Shown here in pieces: positions 15,845 to 24,199 of a DNA stretch of 64,000 bases. Each line of letters opens with the position of its first letter. The stretch's first letter is position 1. Both the position numbers and the translations under genes were made by a program. The DNA is from an uncultured Gammaproteobacteria bacterium (GTDB lineage Bacteria; Pseudomonadota; Gammaproteobacteria; HK1): positions 4,675,694 to 4,739,693 of the forward strand of contig OY282378.1 of the NCBI GenBank assembly GCA_958295835.1. Direction: 5' to 3'. The notes below the pieces were generated by a model. The model was not told where the DNA came from. It searched no databases and saw only the letters and a list, made by a program, of their open reading frames with translations.

Positions 15845-17677
15845 ATGCATCGGACGCCGCGCGAGGTCCTCGATCGCGTCTTCGGATACGGCGCGTTTCG
15901 AGGCGAGCAGGAAGCGATCATCGAGCACGTCGCGGGCGGCGGCGATTGCCTGGTGGTCATGCCCACCGGCGGCGGCAAGTCGCTGTGCTACCAGATCCCC
16001 GCCCTGCTCCGCGCCGGCGTCGCGGTCGTCGTCTCCCCCCTCATCGCGCTGATGCAGGACCAGGTCGACGCCCTGCGCCAAGCGGGGGTGCGCGCCGGGT
16101 ATCTCAACTCCACGCTCACCTTCGGCGAAGTCCGGACGATCGAGGACGGCGCCCGCGCGGGCCGGCTCGACCTGCTCTACGTCGCGCCGGAGCGGTTGAT
16201 GGGCGAGCGCACCCTCGCGCTGCTCGACGGTATTCGTGACGGCGCCCGCATCTCCCTCTTCGCCATCGACGAGGCGCACTGCGTCTCCCAATGGGGTCAC
16301 GACTTCCGGCCCGAGTACCTCCGGCTCTCGGTGCTGCACGAACGCTACCCCGGCGTGCCGCGCATCGCGCTCACCGCCACCGCGGACGCACCGACCCGGC
16401 GCGAGATCGCCGAGCGCCTCGGGCTCCGGGACGCGCGGGTCTTCGTCAGCGGCTTCGACCGTCCGAACATCCGCTACGCCATCGTGCCCAAGCGCAATGC
16501 GCGCGAGCAGCTCCTGCACTTCCTCGACGCCGAGCACCGCGGCCACGCGGGCATCGTCTACTGCCTGTCGCGCCGCAAGGTGGAGGAGACGGCGCAATGG
16601 CTGCGGGGCCGGGGGTACGACGCGCTCCCCTACCACGCGGGCATGGGCGCGGAGGAGCGCAAGCGCCACCAGGATGCGTTCGTGCGCGAGGACGCGGTGA
16701 TCATCGTCGCCACCATCGCGTTCGGCATGGGGATCGACAAGCCCGACGTGCGCTTCGTCGCGCATCTGGACCTCCCGAAGAGCATCGAGTCGTACTACCA
16801 GGAGACGGGCCGGGCCGGGCGCGACGGCCTGCCGGCCGATGCCTGGATGGCCTACGGGCTCGCCGACGTCATCACGCTCCGCCAGATGGTGGAGGGTTCC
16901 GAGGCGGGCGAGCAGCGCAAGCGGCTCGAAGTGCGCAAGCTCGATGCGATGCTCGGTCTGTGCGAGCTGACCACCTGCCGACGCCGAACCCTGCTCGCGT
17001 ACTTCGGCGAGACCCGCGCGGAGCCCTGCGGCAACTGCGACAACTGCATCGCCCCGCCCGAGGCGTGGGACGCGACCGAGGCCGCGCGCAAGGCCCTCTC
17101 CTGCGTGTACCGCACCGGGCAGCGCTTCGGCGCGGGCTACGTCATCGACGTGCTGCTCGGCAAGGACAACGAGCGCATCCGCGGTTTCGGGCACCACCGG
17201 CTCTCGACCTTCGGCATCGGCGCGGACCTCGACGTATCGACGTGGCGCTCGGTGTTCCGCCAGCTCGTCGCGCGCGGACTGATGCGCGTGGACGTCGAGG
17301 GCTTCGGCTCGCTGAAGCTCACCGGGGAGAGCCGCGCGGTGCTGCGCGGCACGTGCGAGGTGCGGTTGCGGCGCGACGCAGCGGCCCCGAAGAAGCAGAA
17401 GCGGCGCCGTGAGCCCGCGGCGCGGGCCGCGGCCGCACGAGCCACGCTCGCGCCGGAGCATCAGGGGCTGTTCGACGCGCTACGCGCCCACCGCCGGGAG
17501 CTCGCCAAGGCGCAGGGCGTGCCGCCCTACGTCATCTTCCACGACGTGACGCTCGAAGCGATGGCCGAGCAGCAGCCGTGCACCCTCGACGAGTTCGCCG
17601 CGCTTCCCGGCGTCGGGGAGAAGAAGCTCGAACGCTACGCGGCGGCGTTCATCGAGGTGATCGCGGGCCACGGCTGA
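15845..17677 (+). CDS. recQ: ATP-dependent DNA helicase RecQ
   Basis: A 610-residue RecQ. Walker A MPTGGGKS (about residue 40), DEAH box in AIDEAHCVSQWGHDFRPEYL (about 140), motif VI QETGRAGRDG (about 320), zinc-binding Cys set in CELTTCRRR and CGNCDNC (about 376-403), a winged helix (about 415-510) and an HRDC domain at the end (about 535-610). It unwinds DNA 3'-5' for recombinational repair. The start ATG 15845 gives the normal MHRTPREVLDRVFGYGAFRG beginning; the frame is open further upstream. The 3' end is duplicated at 30809, and an internal part resembles 35396-35534. Confidence 0.95.
   Translation: MHRTPREVLDRVFGYGAFRGEQEAIIEHVAGGGDCLVVMPTGGGKSLCYQIPALLRAGVAVVVSPLIALMQDQVDALRQAGVRAGYLNSTLTFGEVRTIEDGARAGRLDLLYVAPERLMGERTLALLDGIRDGARISLFAIDEAHCVSQWGHDFRPEYLRLSVLHERYPGVPRIALTATADAPTRREIAERLGLRDARVFVSGFDRPNIRYAIVPKRNAREQLLHFLDAEHRGHAGIVYCLSRRKVEETAQWLRGRGYDALPYHAGMGAEERKRHQDAFVREDAVIIVATIAFGMGIDKPDVRFVAHLDLPKSIESYYQETGRAGRDGLPADAWMAYGLADVITLRQMVEGSEAGEQRKRLEVRKLDAMLGLCELTTCRRRTLLAYFGETRAEPCGNCDNCIAPPEAWDATEAARKALSCVYRTGQRFGAGYVIDVLLGKDNERIRGFGHHRLSTFGIGADLDVSTWRSVFRQLVARGLMRVDVEGFGSLKLTGESRAVLRGTCEVRLRRDAAAPKKQKRRREPAARAAAARATLAPEHQGLFDALRAHRRELAKAQGVPPYVIFHDVTLEAMAEQQPCTLDEFAALPGVGEKKLERYAAAFIEVIAGHG
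17606..17659 (+). repeat. 54-bp repeat in the recQ 3' end (copy 1)
   Basis: This stretch of the HRDC coding end recurs at 30809-30862 with one mismatch and in the same orientation. The two copies bracket the whole hsd locus (about 13.2 kb). Confidence 0.8.
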
Positions 17678-18030
17678 GCACGGCGCTCTCGACCCGGCGC
17701 GGCGTGATCGCCGGCACGCCGCCACCCCCGCCCTGCCTGCCGGACGCTCGACGACGTCGAGTGCCTTGCGGTGGACGCCCATAAGAGCCTCCGGCTCGAT
17801 CTCACCGACGTGCAGAACATCGACGCCACGCTCGACGATATGCCGCTCGACGTTCCGTGAGGGATGTCCTTCCCGGACGGATACGGCTCGCGGCCGGTCT
17901 TCCCCCTCGTCGCGCCGGGTCGAGAACGCCGTCCACCCTGCATCGGGCGCCGCAAACAGCGCCGCCGGCGCCCGCAAGAGAGGCGGACGGCAACGCACCG
18001 ATCCCGAATCGGAGGCGTGCCGGGCGCTGC

Positions 18031-18036
18031 TACAAT
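18031..18036 (+). promoter_or_regulatory. candidate -10 element for hsdM
   Basis: TACAAT matches the sigma70 -10 consensus at five of six positions and lies 39 bases upstream of the hsdM start. No good -35 is visible. Confidence 0.35.
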
Positions 18037-18052
18037 CCTGTCCGCCCGAGAG

Positions 18053-18069
18053 ATCACCGCAACGGTGAT
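18053..18069. promoter_or_regulatory. palindrome just upstream of the hsdM start
   Basis: ATCACCG-CAA-CGGTGAT is a perfect 7-3-7 inverted repeat ending 5 bases before ATG 18075, in the place of the Shine-Dalgarno. It could bind a repressor or form an mRNA hairpin limiting methylase translation. Confidence 0.5.
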
Positions 18070-18074
18070 GCCGA

Positions 18075-20519
18075 ATGGCCCTGAAGAAATCCCGACTCTA
18101 CTCCTCGCTCTGGCAGAGCTGCGACGAGCTGCGCGGCGGCATGGACGCCTCGCAGTACAAGGACTACGTCCTGACCCTGCTATTCATGAAGTACGTCTCG
18201 GACAAGTACGCCGGAGACCCCGGCGCGCTCATCGAGGTGCCCGCCGGGGGCGGCTTCGCCGACATGGCGAAGCTGAAGGGCGACAAGGAGATCGGCGACC
18301 GGATCAACAAGATCATCGGCCGCCTCGCCGAGGCCAACGACCTGAAGGGCGTCATCGACCAGGCCGACTTCAACGACGAGAGCAGGCTCGGCGCGGGCAA
18401 GGAGATGCAGGACCGGCTCTCGAAGCTGGTGGCCATCTTCGAGAGGCTCGATTTCCGCGCCAACCGCGCCGGGGGCGACGACCTGCTGGGCGACGCCTAC
18501 GAGTACCTGATGCGGCACTTCGCCACCGAGTCGGGCAAGAGCAAGGGGCAGTTCTACACTCCGGCCGAGGTCTCGCGCATCATGGCCCGGGTGGTCGGCG
18601 TCGGCCCGGACACCCGCCCGGACCAGACCATCTACGACCCCGCCTGCGGTTCCGGCTCGCTGCTGCTCAAGGCCGCGGACGAGGCGCCGCGCGGCATCAG
18701 CATCTACGACCAGGAGATGGACAACGCCACCTGGGCGCTGGCGCGCATGAACATGATCCTGCACGGCCACGAGACCGCCGAGCTGAAGCGCGGCAACACA
18801 CTGGCCGCCCCGGAGTTCAAGAACCCGGACGACACCCTCAAGACCTTCGACTTCGCCGTCGCCAATCCGCCCTTCTCCGCCAAGGCGTGGTCCAACGGCC
18901 TCGACCCGGCGCACGACGCCTTCGGGCGCTTCGAGTACGGTATCCCGCCGGCCAGGAACGGCGACTACGCCTTCCTGCTGCACCTCGTCACATCGCTCAA
19001 GAGCAAGGGCAAGGGCGCCATCATCCTGCCCCACGGCGTGCTGTTCCGCGGCAACCGCGAGGCCGGCATCCGCCGGGAGCTGGTCCGGCGCGGCCTCCTC
19101 AAGGGTGTCATCGGCCTGCCCGCCAACCTGTTCTACGGCACCGGCATCCCTGCCTGCATCCTGGTCATCGACAAGGAGCACGCCCGCGCCCGCAAGGGCC
19201 TCTTCATGATCGACGCGAGCCGGGGCTTCCTCAAGGACGGCAACAAGAACCGCCTGCGCGCGCAGGACATCCACCGCATCGTGGACGTGTTCAACCGGCA
19301 GATCGAGACGCCGCGCTACGCGCGCATGGTGCCGCTCTCCGAGATCGCGGACCCCGCCAACGACTACAACCTGAACATCCCGCGCTACGTCGATTCCAGC
19401 GAGCCGGAAGACCTGCACGACCTCGACGCGCACCTGAACGGCGGCATTCCCAACCGCGACATCGACGCGCTCGGCGCCTGTTGGGAGGTCTTCCCCTCGC
19501 TGCGCAAGGTCCTGTTCAAGCGCATCCCCGGCCGCCGCGGCTACAGCCGGCCGCGCATTGAGGCCCGGCAGGTCAAGGCGGCCATCCTGGACCACGAGGA
19601 GTTCAAGTCCTTCGGAGCGCGCGTCACGGCCATCTTCGAGTCCTGGCGCAAGATCCATGGGCGGCGTCTCCGGGGGCTCCAGATCGATGACCGTCCCGCG
19701 GCGCTCATCGACGCCTTGTCGGAAGATCTGCTGGCGCGCTTCGCCGGCCTGCCGCTGCTCAGCCGCTACGACGTCTACCAACGGCTGATGGATTACTGGG
19801 ACGAGGCGATGCAGGATGACGTCCACCTCATCGCCGCCGAAGGCTGGGTCGAGGCCGCCCGGCCGCGCGGGATCATCGAGGACCGGGAAAAGAACATCCG
19901 GAAGGCGCCGGACCTGACCGTCGGGCGCCGGAAGTACAAGATGGATCTGGCGCCCCCGGCCCTGATCGTCGCGCGCTGGTTCGCCGCCGGGCAGGCCGAC
20001 GTCGAGATGCTGAAGGCTTGGCAGGAGACCGCCGCCCGCGCGCTGGAGGAGTTCGTCGAGGAGCACCGCGGCGATGGCGGGCTGCTGGAAGACGCCGCCA
20101 ACGACAAGGGCAGGATCACCCGGAGCACGGTGAAGATGCGTCTCAAGGCCATTCGGGACGAGCCGGAGAGCGGCGAGGAACGGGATGCCCTGACGCGCTG
20201 CCTCGCCCTGATCGAGACCGAGTCCGAGGCAGGCAAGTCCGTGAAGGAGGCACAGGCCGCCTTGGACGAACAGGTGCTGGCCCGCTACGCCACCCTCACC
20301 GAGACCGAGATCAAGACGCTGGTGGTGGAGGACAAGTGGTTCGCCGGCATCCGGGGCGCCGTTGACGGCGAAGTGCAGCGGCTGACGCAAGGACTGGCCG
20401 GGCGGGTGACGGAGCTGGAGGAGCGCTACGCCCGGCCGCTGCCGGAATTGGAGCAGGAGGTGGAGACGTTCGGCAAGAAAGTGGAGGGCCACTTGAGGCG
20501 GATGGGGCTGTCACCATGA
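18075..20519 (+). CDS. hsdM: type I restriction-modification methyltransferase subunit HsdM
   Basis: An 814-residue N6-adenine methyltransferase subunit. An N-terminal HsdM helical domain (about 1-130) is followed by the SAM-binding motif DPACGSGSLL (about 188) and the catalytic NPPF (about 264). The usual HsdM ends near residue 500; here about 300 more residues follow, charged and helical, ending in a likely coiled coil, as in long HsdM variants. It acts with HsdS as the methylase and with HsdR in restriction. Its stop overlaps a small ORF (ATGA). The hsdS and hsdR genes are separated from it by inserted genes. Confidence 0.93.
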   Translation: MALKKSRLYSSLWQSCDELRGGMDASQYKDYVLTLLFMKYVSDKYAGDPGALIEVPAGGGFADMAKLKGDKEIGDRINKIIGRLAEANDLKGVIDQADFNDESRLGAGKEMQDRLSKLVAIFERLDFRANRAGGDDLLGDAYEYLMRHFATESGKSKGQFYTPAEVSRIMARVVGVGPDTRPDQTIYDPACGSGSLLLKAADEAPRGISIYDQEMDNATWALARMNMILHGHETAELKRGNTLAAPEFKNPDDTLKTFDFAVANPPFSAKAWSNGLDPAHDAFGRFEYGIPPARNGDYAFLLHLVTSLKSKGKGAIILPHGVLFRGNREAGIRRELVRRGLLKGVIGLPANLFYGTGIPACILVIDKEHARARKGLFMIDASRGFLKDGNKNRLRAQDIHRIVDVFNRQIETPRYARMVPLSEIADPANDYNLNIPRYVDSSEPEDLHDLDAHLNGGIPNRDIDALGACWEVFPSLRKVLFKRIPGRRGYSRPRIEARQVKAAILDHEEFKSFGARVTAIFESWRKIHGRRLRGLQIDDRPAALIDALSEDLLARFAGLPLLSRYDVYQRLMDYWDEAMQDDVHLIAAEGWVEAARPRGIIEDREKNIRKAPDLTVGRRKYKMDLAPPALIVARWFAAGQADVEMLKAWQETAARALEEFVEEHRGDGGLLEDAANDKGRITRSTVKMRLKAIRDEPESGEERDALTRCLALIETESEAGKSVKEAQAALDEQVLARYATLTETEIKTLVVEDKWFAGIRGAVDGEVQRLTQGLAGRVTELEERYARPLPELEQEVETFGKKVEGHLRRMGLSP

Positions 20520-20608
20520 GCCGGGTACTCGACTACCCGGAAATTCGACAGATGCTGTCTGTTGAATCCATCGTCAACTGGGAGGACCGACAATGGAAGA
20601 CCGGATAA
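20516..20608 (+). CDS. 30-residue ORF bridging hsdM and the antitoxin gene
   Basis: ATG 20516 overlaps the hsdM stop as ATGA, and the ORF ends at 20608, inside the antitoxin gene that starts at 20593. It includes LDYPEIRQMLSVESIVNWED. Part of this (EIRQMLSVES) resembles EIRQTPSVDS in the protein at 21355, at DNA level 24 of 29 bases. It could serve translational coupling, or be the remnant of a gene related to the 21355 ORF. Confidence 0.35.
   Translation: MSRVLDYPEIRQMLSVESIVNWEDRQWKTG
20521..20540. promoter_or_regulatory. inverted repeat after hsdM
   Basis: CCGGGTA-CTCGAC-TACCCGG is a perfect 7-6-7 inverted repeat directly after the hsdM stop. It has no T-run, so it is not a clear intrinsic terminator; it could attenuate or separate hsdM mRNA from the following toxin-antitoxin genes. 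Confidence 0.4.
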
Positions 20609-20817
20609 CCGTATCAGTCGATTCCGATGTGGCCAGGGCCTATAGATCGGCTTCGGACAGTGAGCGCCGCAAATTGGATTTGCTCATCAATCTGCATTTG
20701 CGTGATGTGACAGCGTCCGGGAAATCACTACGTAAAACCATGTCGGAAATCAGCCGCAAGGCACAACGTCGCGGTCTGACCCCGGAAATCCTGCAATCCA
20801 TACTGGACGAAGAATGA
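20593..20817 (+). CDS. antitoxin of a PIN-type toxin-antitoxin pair
   Basis: A 74-residue charged protein whose N-terminal strand MEDRITVSVDSDVARAYRSA suggests a ribbon-helix-helix or similar DNA-binding start, followed by a long helix. The stop overlaps the start of the PIN gene (ATGA), the arrangement of antitoxin-toxin operons. GGGAGG lies 11 bases upstream of the start. The base composition here is more AT-rich than in hsdM, which suggests later insertion. Confidence 0.6.
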   Translation: MEDRITVSVDSDVARAYRSASDSERRKLDLLINLHLRDVTASGKSLRKTMSEISRKAQRRGLTPEILQSILDEE

Positions 20818-21254
20818 CTCGCGTCGTTTTCGACACCAACGTCATTGTCAGCGCGGTACTCTTCAACAATTCCGTGCCGGGGCAGGTGTTCATCAGAGCT
20901 TTGGATCATGGGACGATTCTGGTTTCCGAAGCACTGGCAAGAGAACTGGCCGATGTACTCGACCGGGACAAATTCGACCGATATGTCTCCCGTGAAGATC
21001 GCATCTCTTGCGCTGCGCCGAATCCTTGGCCCAACCCTTCATGTCCCTTGACAAGAGAATCAAACAAGTGGCCCGTGATTTGGGGATCAACATACTGGAG
21101 TGAAGACCATGGAAAAATTCACCTACTCGGAAGCACGCCGGAATCTGGCTCGTCTGTTGGTTTTTGCGGAGAAAGAAGAAGTTCAAATTCGCAGACGGGA
21201 CGGGAGTGTTTTTTCTCTCAAGGCCAAGGAAAACATGGCCAGATCGCCGTTTGA
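20814..21254 (+). pseudogene. PIN-domain toxin, truncated
   Basis: Residues 1-63 (MTRVVFDTNVIVSAVLFNNS, then SEALARELADVLDRDKFDRY) are a good COG1569-type PIN start with the first catalytic Asp (FDTNV) and Glu (ELADVL). From about 21000 the frame continues as unrelated sequence that is the shadow of the next genes, so the second half of the nuclease (the later Asp residues) is gone. The toxin should be inactive, while its antitoxin is intact. Confidence 0.6.
21041..21103 (+). pseudogene. C-terminal scrap of a second PIN-type toxin
   Basis: The frame reads MSLDKRIKQVARDLGINILE and stop. The SLDKR...A..LGI.ILE pattern is the end of many VapC-like PIN proteins (after the last Asp). It does not continue the frame of the truncated PIN gene upstream, so two toxin genes may have been fused by deletion. 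Confidence 0.35.
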
Positions 21255-21330
21255 CGTGCCAAGTGTCAACACACGAGCCACTACGTCGGACATTCTGGAC
21301 GCCATCAAATCGGCGCGGGAGAGAGATTGA
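21109..21330 (+). CDS. Phd/YefM-like antitoxin
   Basis: A 73-residue protein starting MEKFTYSEARRNLARLLVFA, then VQIRRRDGSVFSLKA and SPFDVPSVNTRATTSDILDA. This is the pattern of short Phd-fold antitoxins (SEAR.NLA.LL / I.RRDG / SPLDVPGV) that normally precede a PIN toxin. Here the next gene is not a recognisable toxin; the only PIN sequence nearby lies upstream and is broken. It is therefore an orphan antitoxin that may still bind DNA. Confidence 0.65.
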   Translation: MEKFTYSEARRNLARLLVFAEKEEVQIRRRDGSVFSLKAKENMARSPFDVPSVNTRATTSDILDAIKSARERD

Positions 21331-21354
21331 CGCACATTCGAGAGGACTCCAGAC

Positions 21355-21588
21355 ATGAATGGAAACCTGCTCGCCCGCAAAATTACGGAAGTTCCGGGAG
21401 GTCTATCGCACCTGTCGGAGATTCGACAGACGCCGTCCGTTGATTCACCTCTGAGCGCCACAGATATCGCAGCCATTTACGCATCGAAACACCGGTTTTA
21501 CCTGCCTCCGAAGCAGGAATTGAGGGCGCAATCTGAAAGTACCCGGGAATGGCTTGTCGGGCATTTGGGAGAGCCAACCGATGGATGA
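21355..21588 (+). CDS. small hypothetical protein upstream of hsdS
   Basis: A 77-residue protein of unknown family. Its stop lies inside the start of hsdS (ATGGATGA), so it is probably translated with it. The segment LSEIRQTPSVDSPLSATDIA partly resembles the 30-residue ORF after hsdM. GAGGA lies about 13 bases upstream of the start. Confidence 0.5.
   Translation: MNGNLLARKITEVPGGLSHLSEIRQTPSVDSPLSATDIAAIYASKHRFYLPPKQELRAQSESTREWLVGHLGEPTDG
21418..21446 (+). repeat. 29-bp imperfect repeat of 20540-20568
   Basis: GAGATTCGACAGACGCCGTC and the next 9 bases match 20540-20568 at 24 of 29 positions, in direct orientation. The copies bracket the toxin-antitoxin genes between hsdM and hsdS. Confidence 0.5.
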
Positions 21589-22903
21589 AGAGCAAGCCGC
21601 GATGGTCACGATGGACGTCTCCTCACTAGCGGACGGAGCACAAAGGGAAAACGTCCCCGCTGGTTACAAGCGCACCGTGGCAGGAGTAATTCCTGAAGAT
21701 TGGACACTTGGGAGGCTTGGGGATTTCGGGGTATTTCGTAGCGGGAGTGGATTTCCTCTCATCTATCAAGGACTCCAATCAGGCGACTATCCGTTCTTCA
21801 AGGTCTCCGACATGAACAATCAAGGCAATGAACTGTTCATGAAGATTGCAATCCACTGGATCAGTGAAGAAGTAAGGAAGAAACTGAGTGCTATCAAGCA
21901 TCCAGTTGGGAGTATTGTTTTTGCCAAAATCGGAGCAGCGATCTTTCTGGAAAGAAAGCGTCTTCTGTCTCGGGAAAGCTGTATCGACAACAACATGATA
22001 GCCTTCAGCCTGGCGGATCGTGGTGCTTGCCAGCAGTTCTTTTTGTACATCTTTCTTCGTCTTGAACTTGGCAAATTTGTATCGACGACAGCGCTTCCAT
22101 CGTTGTCAGGGCGACAGATTGGGGCGATCAGTGTGCCAATACCGGCCTCCGATGAGCAACGTGCCATCGCCGAAGCGTTGTCGGAGGTGGATGAGTTGCT
22201 TGGCGCGTTGGATGCATTGATCACCAAGAAGCGAGCCATCAAGCAGGCAACCATGCAGCAACTGCTGACCGGAAAGATCCGACTGCCGGGATTCAATGGA
22301 GAGTGGGAGACGAAGCGGTTGGGGAGACTCGGTCCCTTTTTGAAGGGACGTGGAATCAAGCGCGAGGATGTTTCCAGTACAGGTTTTTCATGTATCCGCT
22401 ATGGAGAATTGTATACGAGATATGAAAACTATATCTTGAACGCAGTAGCGCGTATCCCTTCATCTATCGCTCAGACGGCTCTGCCGATTAAAACAGGCGA
22501 TCTGCTATTTTCTGGATCGGGTGAAACTTCGGAGGAAATCGGCCGATGTGCAGCCTATCTTGGCGACGAACCAGCCTATGCAGGCGGAGATGTCGTGGTA
22601 TTGACGCCTTTGGGACAGAATTCGCTCTATCTGGGCTATCTGATGAACCAACCCACGGTAGCAAGACAAAAAGCGCGGATGGGCCAAGGCGATGCAATCG
22701 TTCATATAAACACTCGTAATTTGGCCCAGATCCAGATGGATCTTCCGCCAATTGAGGAACAAACTGCGATTGCCGCGATCCTCTTTGACATGGACACCGA
22801 GATTGCCACACTGGAACGGCGCCGCGACAAGACCCGTGCCCTCAAGCAAGGCATGATGCAGCAACTTCTTACCGGCCGAATACGGCTCCTCATACCGGAG
22901 TAA
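21581..22903 (+). CDS. hsdS: type I restriction-modification specificity subunit HsdS
   Basis: A 440-residue HsdS with the standard two-fold design: target-recognition domain 1 (about 15-195), a conserved spacer helix (KKRAIKQATMQQLLTGKIRL, about 210-235), domain 2 (about 240-400) and a second spacer helix (DKTRALKQGMMQQLLTGRIR). The two domains set the two halves of the DNA target; the helices fix their distance and bind HsdM. ATG 21581 was chosen over 21554 because it overlaps the previous stop. GC content is visibly lower than in hsdM and hsdR, usual for exchanged specificity genes. Confidence 0.92.
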   Translation: MDEEQAAMVTMDVSSLADGAQRENVPAGYKRTVAGVIPEDWTLGRLGDFGVFRSGSGFPLIYQGLQSGDYPFFKVSDMNNQGNELFMKIAIHWISEEVRKKLSAIKHPVGSIVFAKIGAAIFLERKRLLSRESCIDNNMIAFSLADRGACQQFFLYIFLRLELGKFVSTTALPSLSGRQIGAISVPIPASDEQRAIAEALSEVDELLGALDALITKKRAIKQATMQQLLTGKIRLPGFNGEWETKRLGRLGPFLKGRGIKREDVSSTGFSCIRYGELYTRYENYILNAVARIPSSIAQTALPIKTGDLLFSGSGETSEEIGRCAAYLGDEPAYAGGDVVVLTPLGQNSLYLGYLMNQPTVARQKARMGQGDAIVHINTRNLAQIQMDLPPIEEQTAIAAILFDMDTEIATLERRRDKTRALKQGMMQQLLTGRIRLLIPE

Positions 22904-22906
22904 CCC

Positions 22907-23389
22907 ATGCCGATCACGTACTCGGATCAGGAGATCGTGTCGTTGGTGCAGGAACATAAATCTCTACCAGCAGATTGGCGCGCTCGAACTCGTCTCAAAC
23001 CCAAACGCGGCCACCACGAGCAACATCTGGAGCTGATTGGTGATGCAGAGAATGAATTCCGTCTTGTTCTCAGGAGAAGCCACATCAATCCGTTCGATTT
23101 TTCCATTATCCTGGCGGTTCGAGTCGCCGGATCGAGTCAGTTGTTTCGACTACGCCGCTACAACGGCAAGAGCCATGAACATACCAACCACATCGAAAAC
23201 GTGACATTCCATGATTTCCACATCCATTTTGCGACAGAGCGATACCAGGAACTCGGAACACGCGAGGACGCCTACGCCGATCCAACTGATCGCTATGGCG
23301 CCTTCGATGGCGCCTTTCTCTGCTTGAGAGACGACGCGAACCTAGAAATTCCTCACGAACCTCAATACGGCCTGTTCGAGGAGGGGTAG
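22907..23389 (+). CDS. hypothetical accessory protein in the hsd locus
   Basis: A 160-residue soluble protein 3 bases after hsdS, with Shine-Dalgarno-like GGAG before ATG 22907. The core LRRSHINPFDFSIILAVRV, then YNGKSHEHTNHIENVTFHDF and HIHFATERYQ, is His-rich and may bind metal, but I cannot assign a family. It runs directly (3 bases) into the DUF1828/DUF1829 gene, so the two probably work together. It may be a regulator or auxiliary of the restriction system, or a passenger defence pair. Confidence 0.6.
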   Translation: MPITYSDQEIVSLVQEHKSLPADWRARTRLKPKRGHHEQHLELIGDAENEFRLVLRRSHINPFDFSIILAVRVAGSSQLFRLRRYNGKSHEHTNHIENVTFHDFHIHFATERYQELGTREDAYADPTDRYGAFDGAFLCLRDDANLEIPHEPQYGLFEEG

Positions 23390-23392
23390 GCG

Positions 23393-24190
23393 ATGTACAT
23401 GGAAACCATGGAGCATGATTTTCACGAGAAAGTTTCCGAGAAAATCCGGCTGGCAAGCGAAGGCGTGGACCGTTTCCGCGTGTTCACTCCTTTTCTGTTC
23501 GAGGATGGCGACCACCTCTCAATCGTTCTGAAAAAAGAAGGAACGCGGTGGGTGCTTTCCGACGAAGCGCATACTTACATGCGACTCACATACGATATTG
23601 ATGAGTCGGATATTTATAAAGGTACCCGCCAGAAGATCATCTCCAACACGTTGTCCATGTTCCGAGTCGAGGATCGTGATGGAGAGTTGCTGATCGAAGT
23701 GCCGGATGAACGTTATGGTGATGCGCTGTACTCCTTTGTACAGGCACTTCTCAAGATCTCCGATGTATCGTACCTGTCGCGGGAACGGGCACGCTCCACG
23801 TTCATGGAGGACTTTCGGGCCTTGTTGAGTGAAGCTGCCCCGGAAGAACGCAGATCCTTCAATTGGAGCGATCCCGAGCACGATCCCCAAGGAAAATACA
23901 TGGTAGATTGCCGAATCAACGGTATGGCCCGCCCGCTTTTTGTTCACGCCCTTGCCAACGACGACAGAACACGCGACGCCACGATTGCACTGCTCCGGTT
24001 CGAGAAGTGGAATGTTTCGTTTCGCTCCCTGGCCATCTTCGAGGATCAGGAGTCGATCAACCGGAAGGTGTTGGCGCGTTTCAGCGACGTCTGTGAAAAA
24101 CAGTTCTCCAGCCTCACCGCGAATCGCGACAGGATCATGCGTTTTCTGGATGAGGGCATCACAAATGAATTCGACTCAAGACAGGGTTGA
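23393..24190 (+). CDS. DUF1828/DUF1829 protein
   Basis: A 265-residue protein. The first half has the DUF1828 look (FTPFLFEDGDHLSIVL, then WVLSDEAHTYMRLTYDID); the second half (about 125-260, VDCRINGMARPLFVHALAND) fits DUF1829. These domains occur together in prophages and defence islands, function unknown. The gene begins 3 bases after the previous stop, with GAGGAGG upstream. No catalytic motif is evident. Confidence 0.72.
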   Translation: MYMETMEHDFHEKVSEKIRLASEGVDRFRVFTPFLFEDGDHLSIVLKKEGTRWVLSDEAHTYMRLTYDIDESDIYKGTRQKIISNTLSMFRVEDRDGELLIEVPDERYGDALYSFVQALLKISDVSYLSRERARSTFMEDFRALLSEAAPEERRSFNWSDPEHDPQGKYMVDCRINGMARPLFVHALANDDRTRDATIALLRFEKWNVSFRSLAIFEDQESINRKVLARFSDVCEKQFSSLTANRDRIMRFLDEGITNEFDSRQG

Positions 24191-24199
24191 TCGGAGATC

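Larger units (their letters stand above)
17678..18074 (+). other. intergenic region with a coding-like fragment
   Basis: At 17744-17860 the plus frame reads TLDDVECLAVDAHKSLRLDL, then TDVQNIDATLDDMPLDVP and stop, which looks like the end of a real but unrecognised protein without its beginning. The remainder leads into the hsdM promoter region. No full gene is seen. Confidence 0.35.
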
